Shown here: positions 15,430 to 24,694 of the stretch, piece by piece
How positions within the stretch are numbered: the stretch's first letter is position 1
Layout: each line of letters starts with the position of its first letter
Notes under the pieces: model-generated
What the model saw: only the letters and a program-made list of their open reading frames with translations
Told to the model about the DNA's origin: nothing
Databases searched by the model: none
NCBI RefSeq assembly: GCF_027257875.1
Contig: NZ_JAPVQY010000058.1
Location: forward strand, 1-51,232
DNA length: 51,232 nt
Reading direction: 5' to 3'
DNA from: Burkholderia sp. IMCC1007
GTDB taxonomy: Bacteria > Pseudomonadota > Gammaproteobacteria > Burkholderiales > Burkholderiaceae
Position numbers and translations under genes: made by a program

Positions 15430-16908
15430 GTGGAGAAATCAAGCCGGAGCAGAAAGAGTTTGGGTGTCCTGTTCGCGCTGGATGGCAAGGGCGCGCTGGT
15501 CGACCAGCTGGTTCGGGCGCTGCGCACCGAGATCGCGAAGGCGCAGCCCGGCACGCGGCTGCCGCCGACGCGCGATCTGGCGAAGGAGCTCGGCGTATCG
15601 CGCAACACGGTTACTACGGCTTACAGCGAGCTGGTAAACGAAGGGCACATCGTCAGCCGCTTCGGCGCGGGGTCGGTCGTCGCGGAAGGCCTGGTCGCCA
15701 AGCCCGCGGCTGAATTGCCGCGGACCCGGCCAGCGACGGCCGCGCCGGTGCTGTCCCATTTTGCGCGGCGGCTGCAGAGTCTCGAACCGTCGCCGATCCT
15801 GGAGCGACCGGAGCTGAAGTACGACTTCCGGTACGGGCTGCCGGTGACGGACGAGTTTCCGTTTTCGAAGTGGTCGCGGATCGTCGCGCGGCGCGCCACC
15901 GTCAGCGCGACGTCGAATATCGGCTATGGACATCCGGGCGGCTATCCGCCGCTGCGCGCGGAGATCGCCGAGTATCTGGCGCGGGCCCGCGGGATCCAGT
16001 GCCGACCGGACGACATCGTCGTCACGAACGGCTCGCAGCAGGCGCTCGACCTGATTGCGCGTCTGCTGATCGATCCCGAGGACGGCGTGGCGATCGAAGA
16101 GCCGCATTTCGAAGGCGCGCGGGAAGCGTTCGCGGCGGCCGGCGCGCGGATCGTCGCGGTGCCGGTCGACAAGGACGGCCTGCAGACCGCGAAGCTGCCG
16201 GGCGCGTCCGCGCATTGCCGGGCCGTCTACGTGACGCCGTCGCACCAGTTTCCGACCGGCGCGATCCTGTCCGCGGCGCGACGCCGCGATCTGCTCGACT
16301 GGGCCGGCGAACACAATGCGTTCGTCGTCGAGGACGATTACGACGCGGAACTGCGCTACGACGTGCGCCCGCAGGCGTCGATCAAGGCCGTGGACAGCGG
16401 CGATCGCGTGATCTACGTCGGCACGATGTCGAAGGTGCTGTTCCCGTCGCTGCGCATCGGCTACATCGTCAGCCCGCGGCATCTGCTGCCGAGCCTGCTG
16501 GCCGCGAAACACGTGTGCGACCGGCAGACGCCGCTGCTGCTTCAGTCGTCGCTGAGCGACTTCATCGCGCAGGGGCATTTCGACCGCTACCTGGTCGAGC
16601 AGAAGCGGCTGTGCGGCCGCAAGCGTGCCGCGTTCATGCGCGCGGTGGACGAATGCCTGGGCGAGCACGTGACGGTTCAGGGCATCAGCGCCGGCATCCA
16701 TGCGCTCGTGTGGCTCAACAAGCGCACGTCCGGGGACGTGCCGACGCTGATCGAGGCCGCCGCGCAGGCCGGGGTCGGCATCTACCCGGTGACGCCGTAC
16801 TTTCTGCACGCGCCCAGAAAGGCCGGGCTGTTGCTCGGCTATGCGTCGATGGAAGAGGCGCTCATCCGCGAAGGCATCGAACGCCTCGCGCGCGTGGTGC
16901 GCGGCTGA
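15430..16908 (+). CDS. MocR-type regulator (GntR wHTH fused to aminotransferase fold)
   Basis: A 492-residue two-domain protein. Residues 18-85 are a GntR winged helix (TRLPPTRDLAKELGVSRNTV). Residues 125-490 form a fold-type I PLP domain with the motif SHQFPTGA (271-278), EDDYDAE (301-307) and the PLP lysine Lys335 in GTMSKVLFPS. MocR proteins sense an amine or PLP-linked ligand. Start: the frame is open much further upstream, but GTG at 15430 with AAGGA ahead gives the normal short N-terminus. It is divergent from the amidase and 207 bases ahead of the ABM-like gene, either of which may be its target. PdxR is a relative, but no pdx gene is near. Confidence 0.9.
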   Translation: MEKSSRSRKSLGVLFALDGKGALVDQLVRALRTEIAKAQPGTRLPPTRDLAKELGVSRNTVTTAYSELVNEGHIVSRFGAGSVVAEGLVAKPAAELPRTRPATAAPVLSHFARRLQSLEPSPILERPELKYDFRYGLPVTDEFPFSKWSRIVARRATVSATSNIGYGHPGGYPPLRAEIAEYLARARGIQCRPDDIVVTNGSQQALDLIARLLIDPEDGVAIEEPHFEGAREAFAAAGARIVAVPVDKDGLQTAKLPGASAHCRAVYVTPSHQFPTGAILSAARRRDLLDWAGEHNAFVVEDDYDAELRYDVRPQASIKAVDSGDRVIYVGTMSKVLFPSLRIGYIVSPRHLLPSLLAAKHVCDRQTPLLLQSSLSDFIAQGHFDRYLVEQKRLCGRKRAAFMRAVDECLGEHVTVQGISAGIHALVWLNKRTSGDVPTLIEAAAQAGVGIYPVTPYFLHAPRKAGLLLGYASMEEALIREGIERLARVVRG

Positions 16909-17115
16909 CGCAAGGCGGTCGGGCATTCGCGTGCCGCGCCGCGCGACGGCGCGTCGATGCCCGTCGTTCGACTTGGCTCCTTCGAATTCGCCGCCGTTGG
17001 ACCATCAGCGGGTTTATTGCCTGCCTATATTGGGCCGTCAGTCGCCCGACAGTCGCACATGCCGGCTCGCTCGCCCGGCGACTGCTCATCAACCCAATCG
17101 CCAGGAGCCCGTAAT

Positions 17116-17583
17116 ATGTCTGTCTATCTGAGCATGCAGCGCGTGCGTTTCTCGAGCCCGGATGGCTACGAGAAGTTCAAGATGGTGTTCTCGGATGTGC
17201 GCAACCACCTGAAGGACGTGCCGGGATTCATGCACCTCACGTGGTGGGTGCATGCGGACGATCCCGCGTGGTTCAACGAAGTCAGCTTCTGGACCAGCTT
17301 CGACGCGCTGCGCGACTGGCATGCGAACGTGTATCACAAGCATGCGAAGGAATGGGCGGTCCGCACCGGCGCGATCATGGAAGACATCATCACCAATTTC
17401 GAGCTGAAGAATACGCGCCTGATTCGCGTCTGCCCGTGCTGCGGGACCGCCGACGACAGCCCGTATCCGCTCGAACGCGAGCGCGACGTGCTCGCGCAGC
17501 CGTGCGCGCAATGCGGATTCAACTTTCCGGTGACACCCGAAAACCGCGCGAGCACCGCGTTGTACAAGGACGTCGCAGTCTGA
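17116..17583 (+). CDS. ABM-like protein with C-terminal zinc-ribbon motif
   Basis: A 155-residue protein. Residues 1-95 resemble the dimeric ferredoxin-like fold of antibiotic biosynthesis monooxygenases and heme-degrading relatives: SVYLSMQRVRF, then FMHLTWWVHADDPAWFNEVSFWTSFDALRDWHAN. Residues 108-136 carry CPCC and CAQC, four paired cysteines that could hold zinc. The combination is unusual and I cannot assign a reaction. AGGAG at 17102 supports ATG 17116. It follows the MocR gene on the same strand; its stop is 10 bases from the end of the converging LysR gene. Confidence 0.7.
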   Translation: MSVYLSMQRVRFSSPDGYEKFKMVFSDVRNHLKDVPGFMHLTWWVHADDPAWFNEVSFWTSFDALRDWHANVYHKHAKEWAVRTGAIMEDIITNFELKNTRLIRVCPCCGTADDSPYPLERERDVLAQPCAQCGFNFPVTPENRASTALYKDVAV

Positions 17584-17593
17584 CGCGCGCGCC

Positions 17594-18556
17594 TCAGATC
17601 AACAGCTCGAGCGTGCGGAACAGCGCGAGATCCTCGCCGCGCGCCGAGCGTGCATGCCGCCGGATCACCTGCAGCAGGCAGTCGATGAAGCAGCGTGCCG
17701 GGTCGCCGAGCGTGCTGCTGCGGCGCGTGACGATCCCGAGTTCGCTCGGCTCGAACGTCTCCTTCAGCGGCAGCACGCGCATCCGCTCGCCGAACGGCCG
17801 CACCGCCGCGAGGATCGTCGGGCACCACGTGCACATGCCGGCCTGTTCGAGCATCGTCTGCAGTATCGCGACCGACTGCGCGCGCACGATGCGCCGTTCG
17901 TCGATCTGCGCGCCGTGCCGCGTGAACAGATAGTCCACGAGCGCGGCCTGGCCGTCGGCGGACGAATTCAGCACCCAGTCGCAATCGAGCAACTCATGCA
18001 CTGACTTCGCACGCTCGTGCGGATGCCCAGCGCGCACCATCACCGACGTTTCGTACCGCAGCAGCGGCTCGAATGCGAATTCCTGCGCGCTGCTGCCGGG
18101 CTGCAGGTGGCCGAGCGCGAAATCCATGCTGCCGTCGCGCAGCAGCGGTTGCGCGACGGCCATCAGCGCCTCGTAGAGCTCGACGCGCACGTCGGGCATC
18201 CGCTCGCGAAACCGCAGCACGGTTTCCGGCAGGAACGTCATGGTGAGCCACGGCGTGACGCCGACGCTCAGCCGCCCCTCGACGCGGCCGCGCATCCGTT
18301 CCAGGTCGCTCTGCGCGTGCTCGAGCTGCTTGAGCACGAGCTTCGCGTGCGTGAGCAGCGTCTTGCCGTATTCGGTGAAGCCGATGCCTTCCGGCGCGCG
18401 CACCAGCAGCGGCAGGCGCTCGCTCGCCTCCAGCTCGCGCAGCGCGCGCGTGACGGCCGCCTGCGACAACCCGAGGGTGCGCGCGGCACCGCGGATGCTG
18501 CCGGCTTCCGCGCTCGCGACGAGCGCCTGCAACTGATGCAGCTTGATCGTGCTCAT
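17594..18556 (-). CDS. LysR-family regulator, divergent from M20 hydrolase
   Basis: A 320-residue protein with the LysR N-terminal helix-turn-helix at residues 5-62 (LQALVASAEAGSIRGAARTL, SQAAVTRALRELE) and a substrate-binding effector domain from about residue 93. Start ATG 18554-18556 is chosen over the longer upstream frame because it gives the normal LysR N-terminus. It is divergent from the M20 amidohydrolase at 18703 with a 146-base gap, so it most likely controls the M20-binding protein-porin unit. GTTGTCATCATAAC at 18590-18603 is a weak dyad that could be part of its site. Confidence 0.92.
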   Translation of the reverse strand: MSTIKLHQLQALVASAEAGSIRGAARTLGLSQAAVTRALRELEASERLPLLVRAPEGIGFTEYGKTLLTHAKLVLKQLEHAQSDLERMRGRVEGRLSVGVTPWLTMTFLPETVLRFRERMPDVRVELYEALMAVAQPLLRDGSMDFALGHLQPGSSAQEFAFEPLLRYETSVMVRAGHPHERAKSVHELLDCDWVLNSSADGQAALVDYLFTRHGAQIDERRIVRAQSVAILQTMLEQAGMCTWCPTILAAVRPFGERMRVLPLKETFEPSELGIVTRRSSTLGDPARCFIDCLLQVIRRHARSARGEDLALFRTLELLI

Positions 18557-18702
18557 GGTACGAAACGGGCCGAGACCCGACAACGAAAGGTTGTCATCAT
18601 AACGAAACTGCGGCTGTTCGCCGGCATTTTCGCTGCATACGATCCCGCCACGATCCGCCATTCGGCGATCGGCAAACCGGAACGCATCGAGGAGTATCGG
18701 GG

Positions 18703-19872
18703 TTGGATCGAGAACGCATTGCGCCAGAAATGGCGGCCATCGAAACGGAGATGATCGCGCTGCGCCGCAGGCTGCATGCGCATCCGGAGCTCGGTTTCGA
18801 CGAACACGCGACGAGCGCGCTGGTCGCCGAGTTCCTGACAACGTGGGGTTATCGGGTGACGCGCGGCCTCGGCGGCACCGGCGTGGTCGGCACGCTCACG
18901 CGCGGCGCCGGCAAACGGCTCGGGCTGCGCGCGGACATGGACGCGCTGCCGATCCGCGAGACGACCGGGCTGCCGCATGCGAGCCGGCACGACGGCGTGA
19001 TGCACGCGTGCGGCCACGACGGCCATACGGCGATGCTGCTCGCCGCCGCCCGTTGCTTGGCGGAACGCGGGCGCTTCAACGGCACGCTGAACCTGATTTT
19101 CCAGCCGGCGGAGGAAGGGCTCGGCGGCGCGAAGCGGATGATCGACGACGGGCTGTTCGCGCAGTTCCCGTGCGATGCCGTGTTCGCGATGCACAACGTG
19201 CCGGGGCTGCCGGCCGGCGTGCTCGGCTTCTGCGACGGCCCGGCGATGGCGTCGGCCGACGAGGTGCGGGTGCGCGTCACGGGGCGCGGCGGTCACGGCG
19301 CGGCGCCGCACATGACGATCGACCCGGTGGTCGTGTGCGCATCGATCGTGATGGCGCTGCAGACGATCGTGTCGCGCAACGTGAATCCGCAGGAGCTGGC
19401 GATCGTCACGACCGGCTCGATCCACGCGGGCACCGCATCGAACGTGATTGCGCCGCATGCGGATCTCGAACTGAGCGTGCGGGCGCTGTCGCCGGACGTG
19501 CGCGCGTTGCTCGAACGACGCATCCGCGCGATCGTGCACGGCCACGCGGAAAGCTATGGGGCGACGGCCGAGATCGACTATCGGTACGGTTATCCGGTGC
19601 TCGTCAATCATCCGGCGGAAACCGCGTTCGCACGCGACGTGGCGCGGGAATGGGGCGGCGACGACGCGCTGATTCCGCACCTGCGGCCGATCGCGGCGAG
19701 CGAGGATTTCGCGTTCATGCTGAACGCGTGCCCGGGCAGCTACCTGTCGATCGGCAACGGCGACGGTGCCGCCGGCTGCGGGCTGCACAACCCCGGCTAC
19801 GACTTCAACGACGCGTGCCTCGCGACCGGCGCGAGCTACTGGATCGCGCTCGCGGAGCGCTATCTCGCGTGA
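18703..19872 (+). CDS. M20-family amidohydrolase (hippurate/N-acyl amino acid type)
   Basis: A 389-residue metal-dependent hydrolase of the M20D group. Metal and catalytic motifs are LRADMDALPI, HACGHDGHTAMLL and FQPAEEG, with the closing histidine in GLHNPGYDFND. The dimerisation domain motif GRGGHGAAPH is present. Members split N-acyl or N-aroyl amino acids, such as hippurate and N-acetyl compounds. TTG at 18703 is the likely start because GAGGAG (18689-18694) sits eight bases ahead; ATG at 18730 is the alternative. It leads a probable operon with a periplasmic binding protein and a porin, suggesting uptake and hydrolysis of an acylated amino acid. Confidence 0.9.
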   Translation: MDRERIAPEMAAIETEMIALRRRLHAHPELGFDEHATSALVAEFLTTWGYRVTRGLGGTGVVGTLTRGAGKRLGLRADMDALPIRETTGLPHASRHDGVMHACGHDGHTAMLLAAARCLAERGRFNGTLNLIFQPAEEGLGGAKRMIDDGLFAQFPCDAVFAMHNVPGLPAGVLGFCDGPAMASADEVRVRVTGRGGHGAAPHMTIDPVVVCASIVMALQTIVSRNVNPQELAIVTTGSIHAGTASNVIAPHADLELSVRALSPDVRALLERRIRAIVHGHAESYGATAEIDYRYGYPVLVNHPAETAFARDVAREWGGDDALIPHLRPIAASEDFAFMLNACPGSYLSIGNGDGAAGCGLHNPGYDFNDACLATGASYWIALAERYLA

Positions 19873-19925
19873 GCCGGGCACACGCATTCGAATCACTTTC
19901 AACGATGGAAACAAGGAGACACGCA

Positions 19926-20720
19926 ATGAAACAGTGGATGGCGGCGCTCGCGGTGGCGCTGACGGCAACGACGATGGCAGCGGCCGCGCACGCGGGCGAC
20001 TGGACGGGCAAGGAGATTCGCCTCGCGGTCGATCCGACGTATCCGCCGCTCGAATACAAGCAGCCGGACGGCACGCTGACGGGCTTCGGGATCGACATCA
20101 CGAACGCGCTGTGCGCGGAACTGCATGCGCGTTGCGTGTGGGTCGAGTCGAGCTTCGACGGGATGATTCCGGGGCTGCTCGCGCGCAAGTTCGACGTGAT
20201 CGCGTCGTCGATGACGATCACGCCGAAGCGGATGCAGCAGATCGCGTTCACGAACCGGATCTCGAATGCGCCGGCCCGGCTGATCGCGCGCAAGGGCTCG
20301 CCGCTGCTGCCGGCGGCTGTGTCGCTGAAGGGTAAGCGCGTGGGCGTCGAACAGGGCTCCGCGCAGGCCGACTATGCGATCGCGAACTGGCAGCCGGCCG
20401 GCGTGCAGATCGAGTCGTACCAGAACCAGGACCAGGTCTATGCCGACCTCGTGACCGGGCGGCTCGACGCGGCGTTCCAGGCGTCGATCGCGGCCAGCGA
20501 CGGCTTCCTGAAGAAGCCGCAGGGCAAGGACTTCATGTTCGTCGGCGCGGCGATCGACGACGCGAAGTACTTCGGGCAGGGCGACGGCCTCGGCTTGCGC
20601 AAGCAGGACACCGACCTGCGCGACGCGTTCAACCGCGCGCTGGCGACGATCCTCGCGAACGGCACGTATCAGCGGATCAACCGCAAGTACTTCGACTTCG
20701 ACATCTACGGCGCGAAGTAA
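19926..20720 (+). CDS. Periplasmic amino-acid-type binding protein (ABC, orphan)
   Basis: A 264-residue SBP family 3 protein. The signal peptide ends near AHAG (residue 24). The mature part starts EIRLAVDPTYPPLEYKQPDG and contains GFGIDITNALC, FDGMIPGLLARKFDVIASSM and MTITPKRM, typical of lysine/arginine/ornithine-type binding proteins. AAGGAG at 19913 supports ATG 19926. No ABC permease or ATPase gene is near, so it must use a transporter encoded elsewhere. It lies between the M20 hydrolase and a porin. A related protein is encoded at 38670. Confidence 0.9.
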   Translation: MKQWMAALAVALTATTMAAAAHAGDWTGKEIRLAVDPTYPPLEYKQPDGTLTGFGIDITNALCAELHARCVWVESSFDGMIPGLLARKFDVIASSMTITPKRMQQIAFTNRISNAPARLIARKGSPLLPAAVSLKGKRVGVEQGSAQADYAIANWQPAGVQIESYQNQDQVYADLVTGRLDAAFQASIAASDGFLKKPQGKDFMFVGAAIDDAKYFGQGDGLGLRKQDTDLRDAFNRALATILANGTYQRINRKYFDFDIYGAK

Positions 20721-20775
20721 GCGGCACCGCTTCGTAGCGAGCGGGTGGGGATCATCACATCAATAAGGAACACGA

Positions 20776-21960
20776 ATGAACTGGAGATTGTTGGTCGTCG
20801 CGATGCCGGCGCTGTGTGCGGCGCCCGCCTTTGCACAAAGTAGCGTCACGCTGTACGGGTTGATCGATGCGGGCGTCGACTATACGAACAACGTCGGCGG
20901 CCACGGCGCGTGGCAGATGGCGAGCGGCTTCGCGCAGGGCAGCCGCTGGGGGCTGAAGGGCACCGAGGATCTCGGCGGCGGCTACAGCGCGCTGTTCCAG
21001 ATCGAGAACGGCTTCAACGTGAACAGCGGCACGCTCGCGCAGGGCGGCCGCATGTTCGGGCGGCAGGCGTATGTCGGCTTGGGCAGCACGCGCTTCGGCA
21101 CGGTGACGCTCGGCCGCCAATACGATTCCGTCGTCGACTATCTCGCGCCGACTACCGCGAACGGCAGCTGGGGCGTGTATCCGTTCTCGCATCCGCTCGA
21201 CAACGACAACACCGGCAACACGTTCCGCGTGAACAATACGGTCAAGTATGCGAGCCCGGATTTTGCCGGTTTCTCGTTCGGCGGCACGTACAGCTTCAGC
21301 AACGACACCGGCTTCGCGAACAATCGGCAGTGGAGCATCGGCGCGCAGTACGAGCAGGGCGGCCTGCTCGTCGGCGCGGCGTTCCTGAACGCGGACAACC
21401 CGGGCGCGACAAGCGGCGGCGCGATCGCGGGCTCCGGGCCGGTCGGCGCGGATGCGAACTTCGCGTCGGCGCGGCTGCGGATTTTCGGCGCGGGCGTCAA
21501 CTACACGGCCGGGCCTGCGACGGTCGGGTTCGCGTATACGAACAGCAACGTCACGCGGCCCACCGCGAACGTCGGCTACCTGTTCGGCGACGAGACGATC
21601 GAACCGGTGACGGGCCCGCTCGCCGGCGGCACGGTCACGGCGATCAAGTATCAGAACTTCGAAGTGAACGGCAAGTATCAGTTCACGCCGGCGTTCTTCG
21701 TCGGTGCGCAGTATGTGTATACGACGGTGCGTTACGAAGCGACCACGGGTAGCGCGAAACCGAAGATCCATTCGGTCGGGCTGATGGCGGACTACAACCT
21801 GTCGAAGCGGACCGACGTCTATCTGATGGGCGCGTATCAGCGCATCGCCGGCGATGCGACCGGCTCGTCGCTCGATCAGGCGTATATCCCCGGCGCGGCC
21901 GATCTGTCGGCGACGTCGAAGCAGTTGATGGTGCATGCGGGAATCCGGCACAAGTTCTGA
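20776..21960 (+). CDS. Outer-membrane general porin (OmpC-like), second copy
   Basis: A 394-residue porin. The signal peptide is cleaved after AFA, the mature start is QSSVTLYGLIDAGVDYTNNVGG, and the end HAGIRHKF has the terminal Phe. Repeated strand pairs and LGRQYDSVVDYLAPTTANG are as in the porin at 11921, to which it is clearly paralogous. It is the last gene of the M20-binding protein unit and probably admits the substrate. The 160 bases to galM (21961-22121) hold a GC-rich dyad at about 21980-22008 without a U-run. Confidence 0.92.
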   Translation: MNWRLLVVAMPALCAAPAFAQSSVTLYGLIDAGVDYTNNVGGHGAWQMASGFAQGSRWGLKGTEDLGGGYSALFQIENGFNVNSGTLAQGGRMFGRQAYVGLGSTRFGTVTLGRQYDSVVDYLAPTTANGSWGVYPFSHPLDNDNTGNTFRVNNTVKYASPDFAGFSFGGTYSFSNDTGFANNRQWSIGAQYEQGGLLVGAAFLNADNPGATSGGAIAGSGPVGADANFASARLRIFGAGVNYTAGPATVGFAYTNSNVTRPTANVGYLFGDETIEPVTGPLAGGTVTAIKYQNFEVNGKYQFTPAFFVGAQYVYTTVRYEATTGSAKPKIHSVGLMADYNLSKRTDVYLMGAYQRIAGDATGSSLDQAYIPGAADLSATSKQLMVHAGIRHKF

Positions 21961-22121
21961 CGGAAGCGCGCTGGCAACGGGCGGCGGCACGGTGCTGCCG
22001 CCTGTCCTGGTCCACTCCGGATTGCCCTTTACGTCACCGTTACCTTCTTCAACTCGTCGATACACGAAATCTCGGTGCGCCGTTTCGGTCACGGGACCTT
22101 CAGCGGCCGCTCCGCATATCG

Positions 22122-23210
22122 CTACGCGCGAACGCCGACGCGATACCGGGTCGTGTGCCGATACGTTACGCCCGGGTGAAGGATGGTTTCGGCGCTCAAT
22201 CCATCCATGTTGACCTGGTTCGGAAAGAACCCGGCTTCGACGCACAGCGCCGCATGCCGCACGCACGACACGCCGCCGCTCACGCGCAGGCCATCGAGAT
22301 GGTTGCCCGTATAGAGCTGCAGCCCGCGCTGATCCGTCGACACCGCGAGCTCGCGGCCGCTTTCCGGATCGTAGATCGACGCGACGTGCCGCACGCCGCG
22401 CTCGGGGTCGCGCAACACGTAGCAGTGATCGAACCCGCGCCCGCGCGCGAGCTGCGCATGGGGCCAGTCGAGGCGCGCGCCGAGCGGCGCGCTCTGCCGG
22501 AAATCGAACGCGGTACCCGTCACGTCCGCCGTGCCGGTCGGGATCAGCGTGTCGTCGACTTCGACGAATGCGTCGGCGTCGATCTCCAGCAGGTGGCCCC
22601 GCACGTCGCTGCCCGCGCGTCCGCTGAGATTGAAGTAGCTGTGATTCGTCAGGTTGAGCGGGGTCGGCGCATCGGTCACGCCGCGGTAATCGATCGTCAG
22701 CGTGCCGTCGTCGTCGAGCGAGTAGCGCACCTGCATGCTGACGTTGCCGGGGAACCCTGCATCGCCTTCCGGCGAATCGAGCCGCAGCGTCAGGCCGCCG
22801 CGATCGTCGACCACGTCCCAGCGTGCGCGATGGAAGCCGCTTGCGCCGCCGTGCAGCAGATTGCCGTTCTCGTTGCGGTCGAGCGCGTAGTCGATGCCGT
22901 CGAGCGTGAAGCGCGCGCCCGCGATCCGGTTCGCCCAGCGGCCGACCGTCGCGCCGAGATACGCGCCGGATGCGAGGTACTCGGCCGGCGTGTCGTGGGC
23001 CAGCACGACATCGGCGAAACGACCGGTGCGATCGGCGGCGAGCCACGACACGACGGTCGCGCCGAGATCGCTGACGACGACGCGCATCCCGTGCGCGTTG
23101 CGCAGCGTGTAGCGCCGCACCGGGTCGCCGCCGGGCAGCGTGCCCCACGACTCGGACGGAATGCGGGCGACGTCGGCTGCCGGGCGGGAAGTGTCGGTAT
23201 CGATATGCAT
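22122..23210 (-). CDS. galM: Aldose 1-epimerase (galactose mutarotase family)
   Basis: A 362-residue protein with the mutarotase motifs GATVVSWLAADRTGRFADVVLAH, YLGATVGRWANRI, LHGG, NLTNHSYFNLSG (catalytic His) and GLQLYTGN, with the catalytic Glu late in the chain. It interconverts alpha and beta forms of free aldoses. It lies 28 bases after xylR in the same direction and divergent from xylAB, so here it probably acts on xylose before isomerisation. The frame is open further upstream into xylR; ATG at 23208-23210 is chosen because it lies after the xylR stop. Confidence 0.9.
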   Translation of the reverse strand: MHIDTDTSRPAADVARIPSESWGTLPGGDPVRRYTLRNAHGMRVVVSDLGATVVSWLAADRTGRFADVVLAHDTPAEYLASGAYLGATVGRWANRIAGARFTLDGIDYALDRNENGNLLHGGASGFHRARWDVVDDRGGLTLRLDSPEGDAGFPGNVSMQVRYSLDDDGTLTIDYRGVTDAPTPLNLTNHSYFNLSGRAGSDVRGHLLEIDADAFVEVDDTLIPTGTADVTGTAFDFRQSAPLGARLDWPHAQLARGRGFDHCYVLRDPERGVRHVASIYDPESGRELAVSTDQRGLQLYTGNHLDGLRVSGGVSCVRHAALCVEAGFFPNQVNMDGLSAETILHPGVTYRHTTRYRVGVRA

Positions 23211-23238
23211 GAGTGGGTTCGCTCGTGGGGCGGTGAAT

Positions 23239-24432
23239 TCAGTGGGCGGCCGCGGCGCGTTCCTGGTACTCGCGCGGCGTGCAGCCGAGTTCGCGGCGGA
23301 ACACCGCGTGCATGTATTGCAACGACGTGAAGCCGCAGCGGATCGCGACTTCCGCGCTCGACGCATGGCGGCCCGCGAGCAGCGCCTGCGCGGCCTCGAG
23401 CTTGTGACGCAGGATTTCCTGGTGCACGGTGCGCTGCAGTTCGCGCCGGAAGTGCTCTTCGAGCAGCGAACGCGACACGCCGACATAGTCGGCGACCTGT
23501 TCGGTCTTGATCCCCTGGCACGCGTACTGGCGAATGAAATGCCGTGCGCGCATCACGTGCGGGCTCGCGAGCGGCTGGTGACGCGTGGACTCGAGCACGT
23601 TGATGCCGACCGGCGGGACCAGGATGCGTTGTTCGGGGAAGCGTGCGCCGCGCAGCATCCGGTGCAGCAGGTGCGCGGCGGTGCGGCCCATTTCCTCGGT
23701 GCCCTGGATCACGGACGACAGCGGAATGCGCGTCAGCGTGCGCGTGAGCGGATCGTTGTCGATGCCGATGATCGCGACCTGTTCCGGGACGGCGATGCCG
23801 GCGAGCAGGCACGCCTGCAGCAGATGCCGCGCACGCGCATCGGTGACCGCGATCACGCCGACGGGCTTCGGCAGCGCATGCAGCCAGCCGATCAGCTGTT
23901 CGATCGCATGGTTCCAGCCCGACGCGCTCGTCGACAGCCCGCGGTAGATCGGCGCGTCGAGCCCGTCCGCGCGCGCAAGCCGGTCGAACGCGAGCTCGCG
24001 CTGCTGCGCCCAGCGGTTCTCCTGCGCGACCGGCAGGCTGTACATCGCGAAATGCGCGAGCCCTGCGCCGATCAGGTGCGTATAAGCCAGCGACACGAGC
24101 TTCGGGTTGTCCGTCGCAATATATGGGACGTCGGGCGGATACTGCGTCGAATCCTCGTACGACGAACCGACCGCGACGATCGGCAGCGGCGAGCCGGCGA
24201 GCGCGTCGGCGACGGTCGGATCGTCGAAGTCCGCGATGATGCCGTCGCCGTCGAAGCGCTCGATGCCGGCGAGCCGGCAGCGGAAGTCGTCTTCGAGGAA
24301 CAGGTCCCACACGACGCGCGTCGTGTGCAGGTACTGGCCGATGCCGCTGATGATCTCGCGGTCGTAGACCTTGTTCGCGTTGAACAGCAGCGCGATGCGG
24401 TGCGGTGTCTGGGCGGAAGGGGTGCGCGTCAT
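23239..24432 (-). CDS. xylR: XylR xylose-responsive activator (LacI-like plus AraC domain)
   Basis: A 397-residue regulator. Residues 10-280 form a periplasmic-binding-protein-like sensor (RIALLFNANKVYDREIISGI, IATDNPKLVSLAYTHLI, IGIDNDPLTRTLT). Residues 290-390 are two AraC helix-turn-helices (QVADYVGVSRSLLEEHFR, and EVAIRCGFTSLQYMHAVFRRELG). This layout and length match E. coli XylR, which activates xylose genes when bound to xylose. It is divergent from xylA across 262 bases and co-directional with galM. In E. coli xylR is in line with the other genes, so the arrangement differs. Confidence 0.95.
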   Translation of the reverse strand: MTRTPSAQTPHRIALLFNANKVYDREIISGIGQYLHTTRVVWDLFLEDDFRCRLAGIERFDGDGIIADFDDPTVADALAGSPLPIVAVGSSYEDSTQYPPDVPYIATDNPKLVSLAYTHLIGAGLAHFAMYSLPVAQENRWAQQRELAFDRLARADGLDAPIYRGLSTSASGWNHAIEQLIGWLHALPKPVGVIAVTDARARHLLQACLLAGIAVPEQVAIIGIDNDPLTRTLTRIPLSSVIQGTEEMGRTAAHLLHRMLRGARFPEQRILVPPVGINVLESTRHQPLASPHVMRARHFIRQYACQGIKTEQVADYVGVSRSLLEEHFRRELQRTVHQEILRHKLEAAQALLAGRHASSAEVAIRCGFTSLQYMHAVFRRELGCTPREYQERAAAAH

Positions 24433-24694
24433 CTCGGTCTCGGGGCGCGCGCCGCTCGGGCGTCGTGCCGTTGTCTCCGGGCGCGCGGGCGATGCCGCGC
24501 GGCTCTATCGTGTCCGGCGATTGTAGGACGGAACGCGGGCCGTGCGCAGCGCGCTGGCAAGAATCGTTACGCGCGCTGCTCAATTTCGCAATTGCCGGCG
24601 CGCCGGCGCGCGGGCACGATCCAGCCATCCGAATTCGGCCGCGTGCGTCGTCGCAATGCACGTTGCGCTGCAACACGCCCCGCATGGAGACGCC
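24433..24694. promoter_or_regulatory. Divergent xylR-xylA control region
   Basis: A 262-base region between the xylR and xylA starts with no gene. CAATT-N4-AATTG at 24581-24594 is a perfect short dyad in an AT-rich island within very GC-rich DNA, followed by a GC palindrome (about 24596-24614). XylR of E. coli binds AT-rich direct repeats near -35 boxes, so this island is the best candidate. GGAG at 24687 precedes xylA. Confidence 0.4.

Noticed and set aside
21980..22008. Intrinsic terminator after the porin at 20776
   Set aside because: A GC-rich dyad is present, but there is no U-run on either strand, so it was noted only in the porin entry.
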